Source: Vicinamibacteraceae bacterium
Lineage (GTDB): Bacteria > Acidobacteriota > Thermoanaerobaculia > Multivoradales > Multivoraceae
DNA length: 64,000 nt
Reading direction: 5' to 3'
NCBI GenBank assembly: GCA_012270995.1
Contig: JAAXHG010000060.1
Span: 1 to 64,000, forward strand
Shown piece after piece: positions 34,508 through 43,990 of the stretch. The notes below the pieces were generated by a model that had not been told where the DNA came from, did no database searches, and saw nothing but the letters and a program-made list of their open reading frames with translations. Position 1 is the first letter of the stretch. The number at the start of each line of letters is the position of its first letter. Both the position numbers and the translations under genes were made by a program.

Positions 34508-35484
34508 AGACCATCGCCTTCTTCAACAACAAGGGAGGCGTCGGCAAGACCACGCTCGTCTATCACTTGGCGTGGATGTACTCGGAGATAGGCTTTTCGG
34601 TTCTGGCCGCGGATCTTGACCCGCAGGCGAATCTGAGTACGTACCTGCTCGTTGAAGAACGGCTGGAAGAGCTGTGGCCGGACGAAGAGCACCACGACAG
34701 CGTGCTGGGCGCGGTCTCGCCGATACTGAAGGGCCTTGGAGACATCCGGGATCCGCACGTCGAGCGAATCGCGGACAATTTCGGTTTGCTGGTAGGCGAC
34801 CTGGGGTTGTCCCGGTTCGAGAAGAGACTGTCCGCGGCCTGGCCTGACTGTCTGGACGGAGATGAGTCAGCTTTCCGGGCCGAGTCGGCGTTTCACCGGC
34901 TGACGCTAAGGGCGGCCGAGAGCCTGGACGCCGACCTGGTACTGGTTGACGTTGGGCCCAACCTGGGTTCGATGAACCGTGCAGCGATCATTGCCGCGGA
35001 CCATGTCGTTCTACCCCTTGCGCCGGATCTGTTTTCGATCCAGGCGCTGCGGAACGTCGGTTCGATGCTGCACGAGTGGCGCGAAGGTTGGCGGGCTCGG
35101 TTGAAGAAGGCGCCGGATACCGATGAACTCCCCCTACCCCGAGGTGAGATGAAACCGCTTGGCTACATCCTGATGCAGCACGCCGTTTACGCGAATCGGC
35201 CGGTGAAGGCTTACCAGAAGTGGGCTGATCGCATTCCGGACGCCTATCGCGAGGAGGTAATGGACCATGACGGAGACACGGGATGCCTAGCGACGTTGAA
35301 GCACTATCGTAGCCTGATGGCGATGGCTCACGAGGCACGCAAGCCAATGTTCCATCTGCGCGCCGCCGACGGCGCTTTGGGAGGCCACTTGTACGCCGTG
35401 CAGGACTGCTATCGGGACTTCGAGGACCTGGCCAGGACCATCGCCGATCGTTGCGGCGTGACGGCGGCTCGGCCGTCCAAGTGA
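34504..35484 (+). CDS. parA: ParA/MinD-family ATPase
   Basis: 326 aa from GTG 34504. Deviant Walker A KGGVGKTT (10-17), Asp-rich switch (LAADLDPQANLSTYL), Walker B-like LVLVDVGPNLGSMNRAAI and PLAPDLFSIQAL. It is longer than MinD because of an insertion around residues 60-120. No ParB gene accompanies it; instead the coupled upstream AlbA_2 protein and the 16-bp-period repeat array just downstream could replace ParB and its centromere. A signalling role in a defence module is an alternative. Confidence 0.85.
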   Translation: MKTIAFFNNKGGVGKTTLVYHLAWMYSEIGFSVLAADLDPQANLSTYLLVEERLEELWPDEEHHDSVLGAVSPILKGLGDIRDPHVERIADNFGLLVGDLGLSRFEKRLSAAWPDCLDGDESAFRAESAFHRLTLRAAESLDADLVLVDVGPNLGSMNRAAIIAADHVVLPLAPDLFSIQALRNVGSMLHEWREGWRARLKKAPDTDELPLPRGEMKPLGYILMQHAVYANRPVKAYQKWADRIPDAYREEVMDHDGDTGCLATLKHYRSLMAMAHEARKPMFHLRAADGALGGHLYAVQDCYRDFEDLARTIADRCGVTAARPSK

Positions 35485-35616
35485 CGGCGTTGGACGGCAG
35501 TCGCCACCCGGCTTCACGGGTGCGGCTGCGTCAGCACCATTCCGCGGCGCCGCCCGGGAATCGCCACAAGGAAGAAGCACCCCCGGAACGCCGACATCAC
35601 CCGCTTCGCCCGCCTC

Positions 35617-35713
35617 TTGACAACATAGTGTATTGCAACACGGACATTTCACAACATCGGTTCTTGACGACATGGACATCTCACAGCAGGCGCACTTGAC
35701 AACATGACAACAT
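35617..35713. repeat. iteron-like array, 16-bp period, downstream of parA
   Basis: Units begin at 35617, 35632, 35648, 35664, 35680 and 35696 (spacing 15,16,16,16,16), with an extra half-unit at 35704. The conserved core is TTGACAACA or close variants (TTCACAACA, TTGACGACA, CTCACAGCA). The period is not a multiple of three, so coding is unlikely, and the stretch is more AT-rich than its surroundings. It lies in a 370-bp gap between parA and the convergent helicase gene. The rest of that gap (35485-35616 and 35714-35854) shows no gene. It could be a centromere-like, operator or replication iteron site. Confidence 0.75.
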
Positions 35714-35854
35714 GGATGCTGCCAGCAGTCCATCGGTTCGGCGCCTTCCGCGCTGGGCCGAACAGGAGGTCGCCGAGCCGGTAGACGCACCGCTCTTCGT
35801 CTCTTCTGGTCGGTTGGCTGGCGGCGATCTTCGGGTGAGCGAGCCCCTGCACCG

Positions 35855-38800
35855 TCACCCAGCGTCCAGAAGGTCTCGGAGGGAGGCCGGCGGCTGGGCT
35901 TCGGCAGGGGCGTCGTCTTCGTCGACGTCCCTGGGCGGCTGGAACAGCGGGCTGCCGGGGGACCAGAGCTCCAGACTCTCGGAATGCTCCTCGTAGTACT
36001 CCGGGTCGGTCGTCACGCGGAGCGTTTCCTTCATTCCGGGGGCGAGCAGACCGTACTCGCGAGCGCCCAGCGGGCGGATCTCGACGCCGGGCGGCATGAG
36101 GTCCGACCTTGAGATGACGCGGTCGAGGCCGGCCATGGTCAGGGGCGATTCGGGGAGTACCGGCATCTCCAGGTCTTCTTCGAGCACTTCGTCGAGGTCG
36201 AAGCCGGCGTCCTCGGCTTCGTCGAGCCGCCCTTCCAGGCGGTGGGCGAGGGAATGAGTGGAGGTCCGACCGGCGAGAATTTCCGCCGTGATCGAGCGCG
36301 GCAACTCCGCCAGGATCGGTTGCAGCCGTCCGACGACGGCCTGGAACAGGCCGATGCGTTGCCGCAACGCCTGGTACACGTCCGTCTCCACCGTGTCCTC
36401 GTAGTGCAGGTTGACGATCTGGATCGCCGGACTGCGCTGGCCCAGGCGGTCGATACGTCCGATGCGCTGTTCGACCCGCATCGGGTTCCACGGCATGTCG
36501 TAGTTGACGAGAGCGCCGCAGAACTGGAAGTTGAGGCCTTCCGAAGCCGCGTCGGTGCAGAGCAGGACGTCCGCGTCTCCATGGCGGAAACGTCGTTTGA
36601 CTTCGTCGCGGTCGATCGAGTCCCAGCCGCCGTCGGCGGTCGGCGCTTCGCCGCCGCGGCCCGAGTAGCACATCAGCTTGACGCCGGCGGCGTCGGCGCT
36701 CAGCGATTCCCGGAGGAAGTCCATCGTGTCGGTGTACTGGGTGAACACCATGACCTGGGCGTAGCCCTCGTCGCGCAGGCGGCCCAGTTCGGCCTTGAGC
36801 GCGGCCAGCTTGCTGTCGGGCGGCAGCCGCCGCGTTCGGTCGAGAAGCTCGGCGATCACGGTCTGCTCTTCCGCCTTCAGGACGGCGCGCTCGTTCTCGG
36901 CCAGGTCTTCGGCGTCCCAGTTCTGGGCGCGAATCTCGTCCTCGAAGATGTCTTCGTCGAGGTCGGTCCGGCGCTCGCGTTCGGGTTCGGCGAAGGCCTC
37001 CAGCCGATCCTGGAGCGTGTTGCGGAGCGCCTGGAAGCTGCTTGCCAGGCGCCGTCGGTAGGTAGTCATCACGAATCCCACCGCGTTGCGGTCGCGGGCT
37101 TCGGCCTTGTTGTAGGCGCCGGAGATGTACGTTCCGACGGCTTCGTAGAGCCGCCGTTCCTCCGCGCTCATGGGCACGAGGCGATCCGCGACGCTCCGTT
37201 CCGCGATGGACGCGTCCACCATTCCGCGCTCGCGGTAGGCGCGCAGCAGCTTGCGAGTATGGCGCGACACGAGGCGGCGAATCGGCGTGTTGGCCCGCGC
37301 GACGGCGACGGCCGCTCTCCGTTCCGGCGCCTCCAGCCGCCTCCGGGCGATGGAGGAGGGGCTTCTCAGTGCGCGCAGCACCTTGCCGGTTCCCAATGAC
37401 GACAATCCGGCAGCGCGTTGGGCCACGACCCTCGCGGTTTCTCCGTAGCGGACTTCGGTGGCCCGGAACATCTCCGCGATCCGGTCCAGCGCCTCGTGCG
37501 AGGGGTTCGGTTCTTCGATGTCCTCGAAGAACTTCAGGAACCGCTCCTGGGTCCACTCGGCCGGCAGGCCGAGGGGGGCCAGCAGATCCCAGACCTCGAC
37601 CGGGTGGACCTGCATCGGCGTCGCGGTCAACAGGACCAGTCCTTGGGTTCTCCGCGAGATGCCCTGGAGCAACCGGAGCATGGCGTTGGGTCGCTGCTTC
37701 CGCCGGCTGCCCCCGACTTCGCGTCGGCGGGCGTGGTGGGCCTCGTCGACGACGATCAGGTCCCAAGGTTCGGCGTCCTCGAGCAAGCTCCGGGATCGGT
37801 CGGAGCGTCGCATCAGATGGCTCGACGCGATGACGGCGGACGCCTTGTGCCAGTCGTCCCCGCCAACTTCGCGTTCGTTGGCGCCGCGAAGCGCCGGCGA
37901 CGGATAGCGCGCGAGCCTGCGACCGTCGTAGATCGGCCAGTTCAGGTTGAACTTCTCGCGCAACTCGATCTGCCACTGTCGGCACACCGCCTTGGGCGCG
38001 AGAACGAGGATGCGCCTGGCGCGTCCGGCCAGCCACGCTTGCCGAAGGAGCATCCCGGCCTGGATCGTCTTGCCCAGGCCCACCTCGTCGGCGATCAGCA
38101 ACCTCGGCGGCCATTCGGCGTAGAGCCGCTCGAAGGCCCGGATCTGGTGCGGCCAGGGAACGACGGCCGCGGTGGCTTCGCCGACCCGCCGGCCGCCGCC
38201 CGGAAGCGTCGGCGCCATTTGGATGAAGGACCACGCGCGGCTTCGGAGGTCCGGCTCGGCCCTGGCTGGCGGGGCGGGCGGCGGGGCGACGGGCGGTGGC
38301 GGCTCGTCGGTTGTCGCCGTCGGCTCGGCGGGCTTCAGCCGGGCGGGCTGGTCGCTTTCCGGCATGAAGCGCAGCAGATCCCGGCGCGCGGCCGCCGGCG
38401 CGTCGAGCACGACGACACGGGGCGACTCGTCGGCCCACAGGCGATCGAAGTTGGTCTGTTCGTGGGTCACCCGCTCGGGTTCCGACCCTTCTCCCCAGCT
38501 CTTGAAGACGCTGATGCTCTCCCAGTTCCGGCGCCACCCCGCCGCGGTCTCGTTGAGGCTGCCGGTCCAGGCGATCCGGTCGCCGATCCGATCTTCGATC
38601 ACGCCTGACTTCTCGTGGAAGATACCGTTCGCGGGGATGGGCTGTCGGTTCGCATCGCAAGGCACCGCGACCTTCACTTCGAGGTAGCCGCGCGCGACCA
38701 TCCAGGCCAGCAGTTCCAGGGCGTCGGCCGACTCCTGGTCCGCGGGTTCGAGCGGGATGGTCCCCAGGTGTTGCTCGACGGCGTCTCGAAGGTTCTCGCC

Positions 38801-39040
38801 TCGCTCGATCGCGTCGATTTCGGGCTGGTCCAGAGTACAGCCCACGAGCAGCCTCATCCGCCCCGCGTTGCGGACCAGCCCCTCGATGCCGCGCGCCGCC
38901 AGGGTCAGCGCTCCGGCCTTGAAGTACCCGGTCAGCCGGTCGTAGCGTTCCGCGTCGTCAAGCGCCGGGAGATAGAAGACCCGCACCAGGTCGCCGTCCT
39001 CCGGCGTGTACTTCAGGCGCCAGTCGTGGTCGCTCAACAT
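35855..39040 (-). CDS. PLD-domain SNF2-type helicase of a helicase-methylase-ATPase defence system
   Basis: 1061 aa. Residues 1-220 form a phospholipase D-like domain with one HKD set (His142, Lys144, Asp150 in FHEKSGVIED). A Pro-rich linker (about 240-265) leads to an SF2 helicase: Walker A DEVGLGKT 318-325, DEAH 432-435, LLTATPMQV, and the C-terminal RecA half with VMVFTQYTDTMDFL, LLCTDAASEGLNFQ and QRIGRIDRLGQ. This PLD-plus-SNF2 architecture accompanies DUF1156 methylase and DUF499 ATPase genes in defence islands. It is the only one of the three core genes that is intact here. Downstream of the Phd/RelE pair on the same strand. Confidence 0.88.
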   Translation of the reverse strand: MLSDHDWRLKYTPEDGDLVRVFYLPALDDAERYDRLTGYFKAGALTLAARGIEGLVRNAGRMRLLVGCTLDQPEIDAIERGENLRDAVEQHLGTIPLEPADQESADALELLAWMVARGYLEVKVAVPCDANRQPIPANGIFHEKSGVIEDRIGDRIAWTGSLNETAAGWRRNWESISVFKSWGEGSEPERVTHEQTNFDRLWADESPRVVVLDAPAAARRDLLRFMPESDQPARLKPAEPTATTDEPPPPVAPPPAPPARAEPDLRSRAWSFIQMAPTLPGGGRRVGEATAAVVPWPHQIRAFERLYAEWPPRLLIADEVGLGKTIQAGMLLRQAWLAGRARRILVLAPKAVCRQWQIELREKFNLNWPIYDGRRLARYPSPALRGANEREVGGDDWHKASAVIASSHLMRRSDRSRSLLEDAEPWDLIVVDEAHHARRREVGGSRRKQRPNAMLRLLQGISRRTQGLVLLTATPMQVHPVEVWDLLAPLGLPAEWTQERFLKFFEDIEEPNPSHEALDRIAEMFRATEVRYGETARVVAQRAAGLSSLGTGKVLRALRSPSSIARRRLEAPERRAAVAVARANTPIRRLVSRHTRKLLRAYRERGMVDASIAERSVADRLVPMSAEERRLYEAVGTYISGAYNKAEARDRNAVGFVMTTYRRRLASSFQALRNTLQDRLEAFAEPERERRTDLDEDIFEDEIRAQNWDAEDLAENERAVLKAEEQTVIAELLDRTRRLPPDSKLAALKAELGRLRDEGYAQVMVFTQYTDTMDFLRESLSADAAGVKLMCYSGRGGEAPTADGGWDSIDRDEVKRRFRHGDADVLLCTDAASEGLNFQFCGALVNYDMPWNPMRVEQRIGRIDRLGQRSPAIQIVNLHYEDTVETDVYQALRQRIGLFQAVVGRLQPILAELPRSITAEILAGRTSTHSLAHRLEGRLDEAEDAGFDLDEVLEEDLEMPVLPESPLTMAGLDRVISRSDLMPPGVEIRPLGAREYGLLAPGMKETLRVTTDPEYYEEHSESLELWSPGSPLFQPPRDVDEDDAPAEAQPPASLRDLLDAG

Positions 39041-39056
39041 CGGGAACTCCGGCGGC

Positions 39057-39338
39057 TCACGTCCGGCGGCGTCGCAGCCGTTCGTACACGTCGCCGCGCG
39101 ACGCGACGACGAGCACGACGACGATCAGCCGATTCTCTTCCACGGAGTAGCAAACCCGCCATTCACGAACCCGGATCCGCCAGGCGTTCCGCACGGCCTT
39201 GAGCTTGGCGGCCCCGGCAGGACGGGGGTTGACCGCCAATCGGGCGATGGCGTCCGAGATCTCTCGAAGCGCTCGCCGATCACGGATCCGCCGGAGATCC
39301 CTCCTGGCGGCCTGTGCGAACTCGATCCGATAGGTCAA
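39057..39338 (-). CDS. relE: RelE/ParE-family toxin
   Basis: 93 aa, basic. MTYRIEFAQAARRDLRRIRDRR, AIARLAVNPRPAGAAKLKAVRNAWRIRVREWRVCYSV and the final strand IVVVLVVASRGDVYERL are the RelE/ParE fold. RelE toxins cut ribosome-bound mRNA and ParE toxins poison gyrase; family-level sequence alone does not decide. The start overlaps the antitoxin stop (ATGA). The helicase gene begins 16 bases downstream, so the pair is embedded in the defence operon. Confidence 0.88.
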   Translation of the reverse strand: MTYRIEFAQAARRDLRRIRDRRALREISDAIARLAVNPRPAGAAKLKAVRNAWRIRVREWRVCYSVEENRLIVVVLVVASRGDVYERLRRRRT

Positions 39339-39655
39339 AGCCCGAGCTCGGACCTGACCTCCTCGAAGCTGACGCCGCCGTTCGCCCGGTAGTCCGCAAG
39401 GGCGTCGCGGGCGTCCAGTTCATCCAGCAGATCTTCAAGAGACCCAAGCGCCGTCAGATCGCTTGCGGAGACCAGCCCGGCAATCGTCCTGCCGTTCTTG
39501 CGGATGGCGATGCGCTTCCCCTCGGCTTCGACGATCCGGCTGACCTCATCGAAGTTCTCCAGCAACGCGGCCGAGGAGAGAACCGTTGGCGCCGCCGCCT
39601 CCCGAGGCTTGGCGGGGGCGTTCGTCCGTTCGGATGCTGGTTCGGGATTCGTCAC
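39335..39655 (-). CDS. Phd/YefM-type antitoxin
   Basis: 106 aa. After a Pro/Ala-rich tip the Phd/YefM fold is visible (VLSSAALLENFDEVSRIVEAEGKRIAIRKNGRTIAGLVSASDLTAL, about residues 25-70), with an acidic C-terminal helix pair (LEDLLDELDARDALADY) that would cover the toxin. It is cotranscribed and 4-base overlapped with the RelE/ParE toxin. The 139 bases upstream (39656-39794) contain no gene. Confidence 0.84.
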   Translation of the reverse strand: MTNPEPASERTNAPAKPREAAAPTVLSSAALLENFDEVSRIVEAEGKRIAIRKNGRTIAGLVSASDLTALGSLEDLLDELDARDALADYRANGGVSFEEVRSELGL

Positions 39656-39794
39656 CGGGGGAGTATAGCCCCGCAGAGCGACAGGCCCGCTCGTCTCGCG
39701 GTGGCGCCCGCCGTTGCCCGAACCGGCGATGCGCCGGCTGCGGGCCGGGCCGCCGTCTCCGGGCCCGCGCTTCAGCGGTCCGAGCGCATGGCGC

Positions 39795-42700
39795 TCAGTC
39801 GGCGTCCTGCCGCCAGATCGCGAGTTGCTCCGGTTCGTCGATCCGGTCGGCGAAGGCGAAGCGCCGCAGGTTGTAGAGGGCCTCGAAGTCGTTGCTGGAA
39901 GCGGCGATCTCGCCCTTGAGCGCGACGCCGGTGAAGGCCGAGGACACGGGGAGCACTTCGAGGACCGCCTCGAAGGCGGCGAGGAAGAGCGGGTCCTCGG
40001 CGATGTCGATGCGCGCGAGCAGGTCGCGGGCCTCCTCCAGCGAGCGGTTGCGCGCCATGTGCGCCGCGTGATGGAGGGCGTCGATCATGCCGCGGGAACC
40101 GTCCGCCGACCCGAGGGCGCCGCGGGCCGCCCTGCGTTCGCTGTCCCAGAGCTGCAGGGCGCCGCTCTTCTTGAGTGCGAGCCGACCCACGACGTCGCGG
40201 TCCAGATCGACGCCCGTGGCCCGGGCGAGGCGGAGCGCCTCGTCGTAGGAGAACGCCGGCGCCTTGAACGCGTCCCAGGCCAGCACGAAGAAGGCGGTCG
40301 CCGGATCGAGGTCGACGTTGGCCTTGAGATGGGTCAGTTGCTCCAGCCGCCAGCGCTTCACTTCCCGGCGGGCCACGTCCAGCGCATCCTCGGGGGTCAC
40401 GGCGTAGGGGTCCGGCTCTTCGAGTTGCAGCCTTGCCTGGCGGCCTCGCCGCTTGGCGTTGGCGGGCGGTTCCCGGGGCGTGCCGCGCCGCAGCGGCCAG
40501 TGCTCGGAGAACCGCTGGAGCGCGGGGCCGAAGCAGGCGAGGTAGAGGTCCACGCCGCCGATGCCGGCCTCCTGGAACTCGCCGACGCGGGCGCGGACCG
40601 CCCCGGCGACTTCCGGCTCCACGTCTTCCCAGTACGTCGCGCCGTCGCGCAGTTCGGCCGCGCCGCGGTCGTCGGGCGGCCGGCAGACGAGGAAGATCGT
40701 GCTCTTGGCGGCCGCCTTGTCCTTGATGTGCAGGCTGCCGGCCGCCTCCGTGTTGATCGGCCAGGAGGCGGTGATCCGGAAGCCCGCTTCCATGAGTCCC
40801 GTCGTCAGCGCGTCCCAGGCGCCGGAGGCCTTGTGGGTGAACATCAGGGTCATGACGCCGTCGGGCCTCAGCACCCGGGCGCACTCGCGGAAGATCGCCG
40901 CCATCCGCTCCTGGTAGTCCCGCCCGGCCAGCGCCTTCGCGCCCTTCTCTCCCTTGAACCGGGCCGGGTTGGCGACCGCCTCGTTCTCCTTGTCCGTCAG
41001 GCGGCGTCGGAAGAGCTCGGGGAAGACGTGCCCGGCCGTGCGCTTGAGCCAGACGTAGAAGAAGTCAGCCAGCTCGGCGTACATCACGTTGTCGTAGTAG
41101 GGCGGGTCCATGACGACGACGTCGATGGAGGCGTCCTCGATGTGGTCGAGGCTGTCGGCGGGCTTGCAGGTGATGGTGACCGGGGGCCATGCCGGGCCGC
41201 CGGCGCCGGGCGCCGGGGAAGCCGCCGCCGCGGGAGCGGCGGGTCCCTGAGTCCCGCCGGCGACTTCGCCGTCATCGCCGCGGCGGCGCGAGACTCGGGC
41301 GGCATCGGCGGGACCGCCGGAGGTCGGCGATCCGTCGTTCGGGGCGGCGAGACGGAGCTGGTTCGCGGGCGCGGCTCCGTTGGGAGCAGCGTCGTCGCCG
41401 CGGACGAGTTGGACGAGTTCCTTGATGCACTTGGCGGTCTGGCCGATCGCCCAGTCGTAGCCGAGGCCGGTGATGAGCGGCGCCATTTCGCCGTAGGACC
41501 ACTTGAAGGAGAAGTCGTGCCGGTCGAACGTGCCCGCGAGGACCTCGCGACCGGCATGCCACCGTGTCATTCGCGCGCTGTAGTTCAGGAGCTTGTCCAG
41601 TGCGAGAGCGAGATAGCCGTAAGCCGCCTGCCGAACCTCGTCCAGCCGCCCCGCCGACCGGTCCGCTTCGAGCATCTCGCGGAAGACCTCGACGCTCGTG
41701 CCGTGGCAGAGCAGTTGCCGGGGCGAGAACAGGTCGCGCCACGCGGTCATGCCGTAGCGGATCGGCTCGGCGGTCTTGGCACCCTCGGGAAGCCGTTCAT
41801 TCGGCACGATGTCGAACGCCTCCCAGGCCGGCAGCTTCCCGGCGAGGCGCTCGGCGATCTTCGCCGAGTTGTCGTCTTCGGGCCGCGGCGCCCGGTAGCC
41901 CCGCACCCACTTGTCCTTGCCCCGTTTGCCGGACTTGAGCATCCTGCCCGGCACGCGCCGCTTGTAGACCACCGCGTAGAGCTGCTCGCCCATCCCGCCC
42001 GCCTGGGCCTGACGCTTGATCTCGTCGCCGTCGATCACCCGCCCGCAGTCCGGGAAGGGGCACGTCCCGTCGCTGCGCGCGACCGTCCCGGCGGACTGTT
42101 CGTGAGCCGACTCGACGATCTCGAACGAGCACGTTCGGCCTGCGGTTCCGGGACCGCCCGCGACCTCCGGCTGCAAGCGGACGCCCGTTCCGCCCGGCGC
42201 GAGCCGCCAGTTCGGCGACAGCGGCACGAGGCCCTCGCAGTACGGGCAGGTCACGGTGCGCGCCCAGAGATAGCCGTCCGGTCGGCAGTCGTCCTCGGGC
42301 TCGGACGAGAACACGCCCTTGAGCCGCTTCCGTACCTCGGCGGCAAGCCGCTGCCCGACCTGCTCGAAGCGCCTTTCCACTTCATACCCGTGCATGGCGG
42401 GCCACTCCAGAGTAGCCCGCTCGATCAGGGCCGCGACGGTGTTCAGGTCGTTGGCGACGGTGGCGAATCCCAACCGAACCGCCTCGAACGGAACGCTGCC
42501 GCCGCCTGCGGTGGGATCGAGCACCACAGGCCGTCACGGCGCCGACTCGTCGTCTATCCACCCTTTCCGCCCCGACGCCGCAGTCCGGTCCCTGGTCGGG
42601 GCCACTCCTCGTCGAGCCACCGTTCCCGCTCCTGTTGGCCCGTTCCTCCAGAGCTTCTGCTCGGCCTTCGACGGCGTGTAGCCGAAGGCCCGCGGGTAAC

Positions 42701-42995
42701 CGTAGGCGTTGGCGCCAAGTCGTTCACCCGTCCGGTTCGCCGCGGCGATGCGTTTCTTCGCCGCCACCGGATCCCCGTGAATCCCCAGCGCGTGCAGGAA
42801 CCGCCCGCGGTCCGCGTCCTCCGGCAGCAGCGAGGCGAGCACGGCGGCGCGGGAAGCGACCAGCGGCCGCCGCGCCCACCACACGTGCAGCCGGTTCGGC
42901 GCCGGAAACGGCGTCATCGGCGTCCGCTCCCGGACGCTCTCGATCCCCAGCTCGGCGATCGGCAGCCAGCGTTCGATGAGGCGGGTGTCGGTCAT
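39795..42995 (-). pseudogene. DUF1156 adenine-specific DNA methylase split by an in-frame TGA
   Basis: A single frame of 1067 codons from ATG 42995 carries TGA at codon 154 (42536-42534). Before it is the DUF1156 N-terminus (TDTRLIERWLPIAELG, PAPNRLHVWWARRPLVASRAAVLASLLP), then three codons after the TGA comes VLDPTAGGGSVPFEA (methylase motif I, codons 158-172). Zn-ribbon cysteines follow (CPYC near 250, CPFPDC near 312), and the catalytic motif DPPYYDN near 630. A GTG at 42527 could restart translation but would lack DUF1156. In the family this methylase pairs with a DUF499 ATPase and SNF2 helicase. A Pro/Ala-rich insert of about 60 residues (codons about 530-600) precedes motif IV. Confidence 0.85.
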
Positions 42996-43039
42996 CGTTC
43001 GGATTCAGGTCCACGGAAGCTCTGCAAGGGCGCGTCTCC

Positions 43040-43990
43040 TCAGCGCCGTGTGAGTTTCTGCCCGATGTACACGACGTAGATGGGAGTTTCGGGCCACGAG
43101 AAGTGAATGCGGAGCTGTTGGATCTTGACCTTGCCGTGCCACGGACAGAAGAGGGTCTCGCCGGGTTTGTCGGGATGCCGGAAGGTCATCTTCTGGCCGA
43201 ACTTCACCTTCTCATCGTCGGAGGAGTCGGAGAACCATGCCTTCCGGCCGACGAAGTGCTTCTCGCGCAGTTGCCGCTTCTTGCGCGTCCCATCCCGCAG
43301 GCCCGCGAAGCGATTCAGAACGTCGAGCCGCCTCAGCAACTCGCGGACCGCGCCGTCGCTGAAAGGAAGACCGTCCAGGGGATCCATGCAGCCGGGAGCG
43401 AAGCGCAGGTTCGGGTAGCGGCGGATCTCGCGCTGGAAATCCCACCACGTGCGGACGCTGGGTGGAATCGCCCGGAGACCCTCCGCAAGACTCTCCGGGT
43501 CTCTCCAGTTCGGCAAGTCCGCGCGTTCCGCGGGTGGTTCTTCGTCCCCGTGCCGGCGAAAGACGCGGACCGGCGTGTAGTCCCAGTTCGACGGCTTCAG
43601 GCTGACCAGCCCGCAACCGGACCCGCTGAGAGAGCGGAAGGCGGCTTCACCCACCGACGAGTCCGTGACCACTTCCCCGCGGCACTGCAGCCACTCGTCG
43701 GGACCATGACGGCGGGAATCGTCCCAGAAGGGGCCGCCCTTGTTCAGCCAGGAGAGGAACAGACGCCGCTCGTCCGGCGGGACTGCGCGCAGGGCTGGTT
43801 CAAGACGGACGCCGGGTCGAGGCTCGACGTTGCGAAAGCCGCGCGCACAGTGGATCATGTTGCAGTGGCGTTGTGCGACGTTCCACATCCTCATCAGTCG
43901 GCTGATCGCGTCCCGAAAGGACCAATCGTCGTGGAACTGCCCGTGAACCGAAAGTTCGTTCGCCAGGAGATCCACCGCCGTCAGTCCCAT
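43040..43990 (-). CDS. unknown protein of the DUF262-DUF3696 operon, 316 aa
   Basis: Soluble, mixed charge, many Trp and Arg. No enzyme motif is recognised. Visible pieces: a helical N-terminus (DLLANELSVHGQFHDDWSF, SRLMRMWNVAQRHCNMIHCARGF), a middle with repeated Trp (WLNKGGPFWDD, GPDEWLQC, WDYTP, RTWWDFQREIRR), and a strand-rich C-terminus (FCPWHGKVKIQQLRIHFSW, IYVVYIGQKLTRR). That tail resembles the C-terminal strand of small proteins found beside ATPase genes in defence regions, but I cannot name it. It starts inside the last 10 bases of the DUF3696 ATPase gene. It could be the effector or specificity subunit. Confidence 0.72.
   Translation of the reverse strand: MGLTAVDLLANELSVHGQFHDDWSFRDAISRLMRMWNVAQRHCNMIHCARGFRNVEPRPGVRLEPALRAVPPDERRLFLSWLNKGGPFWDDSRRHGPDEWLQCRGEVVTDSSVGEAAFRSLSGSGCGLVSLKPSNWDYTPVRVFRRHGDEEPPAERADLPNWRDPESLAEGLRAIPPSVRTWWDFQREIRRYPNLRFAPGCMDPLDGLPFSDGAVRELLRRLDVLNRFAGLRDGTRKKRQLREKHFVGRKAWFSDSSDDEKVKFGQKMTFRHPDKPGETLFCPWHGKVKIQQLRIHFSWPETPIYVVYIGQKLTRR

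Noticed and set aside
35617-35713. CRISPR array
   Set aside because: The repeated core is only about 10 bp and the intervening bases about 6 bp, far too short for CRISPR repeats and spacers, and no cas gene is present.
35287-35790. Cys-rich 167-codon frame on the minus strand across the repeat array
   Set aside because: Its VVKCxCC-like repeats reflect the 16-bp DNA period, which is not a multiple of three, and it runs antisense through the end of parA.
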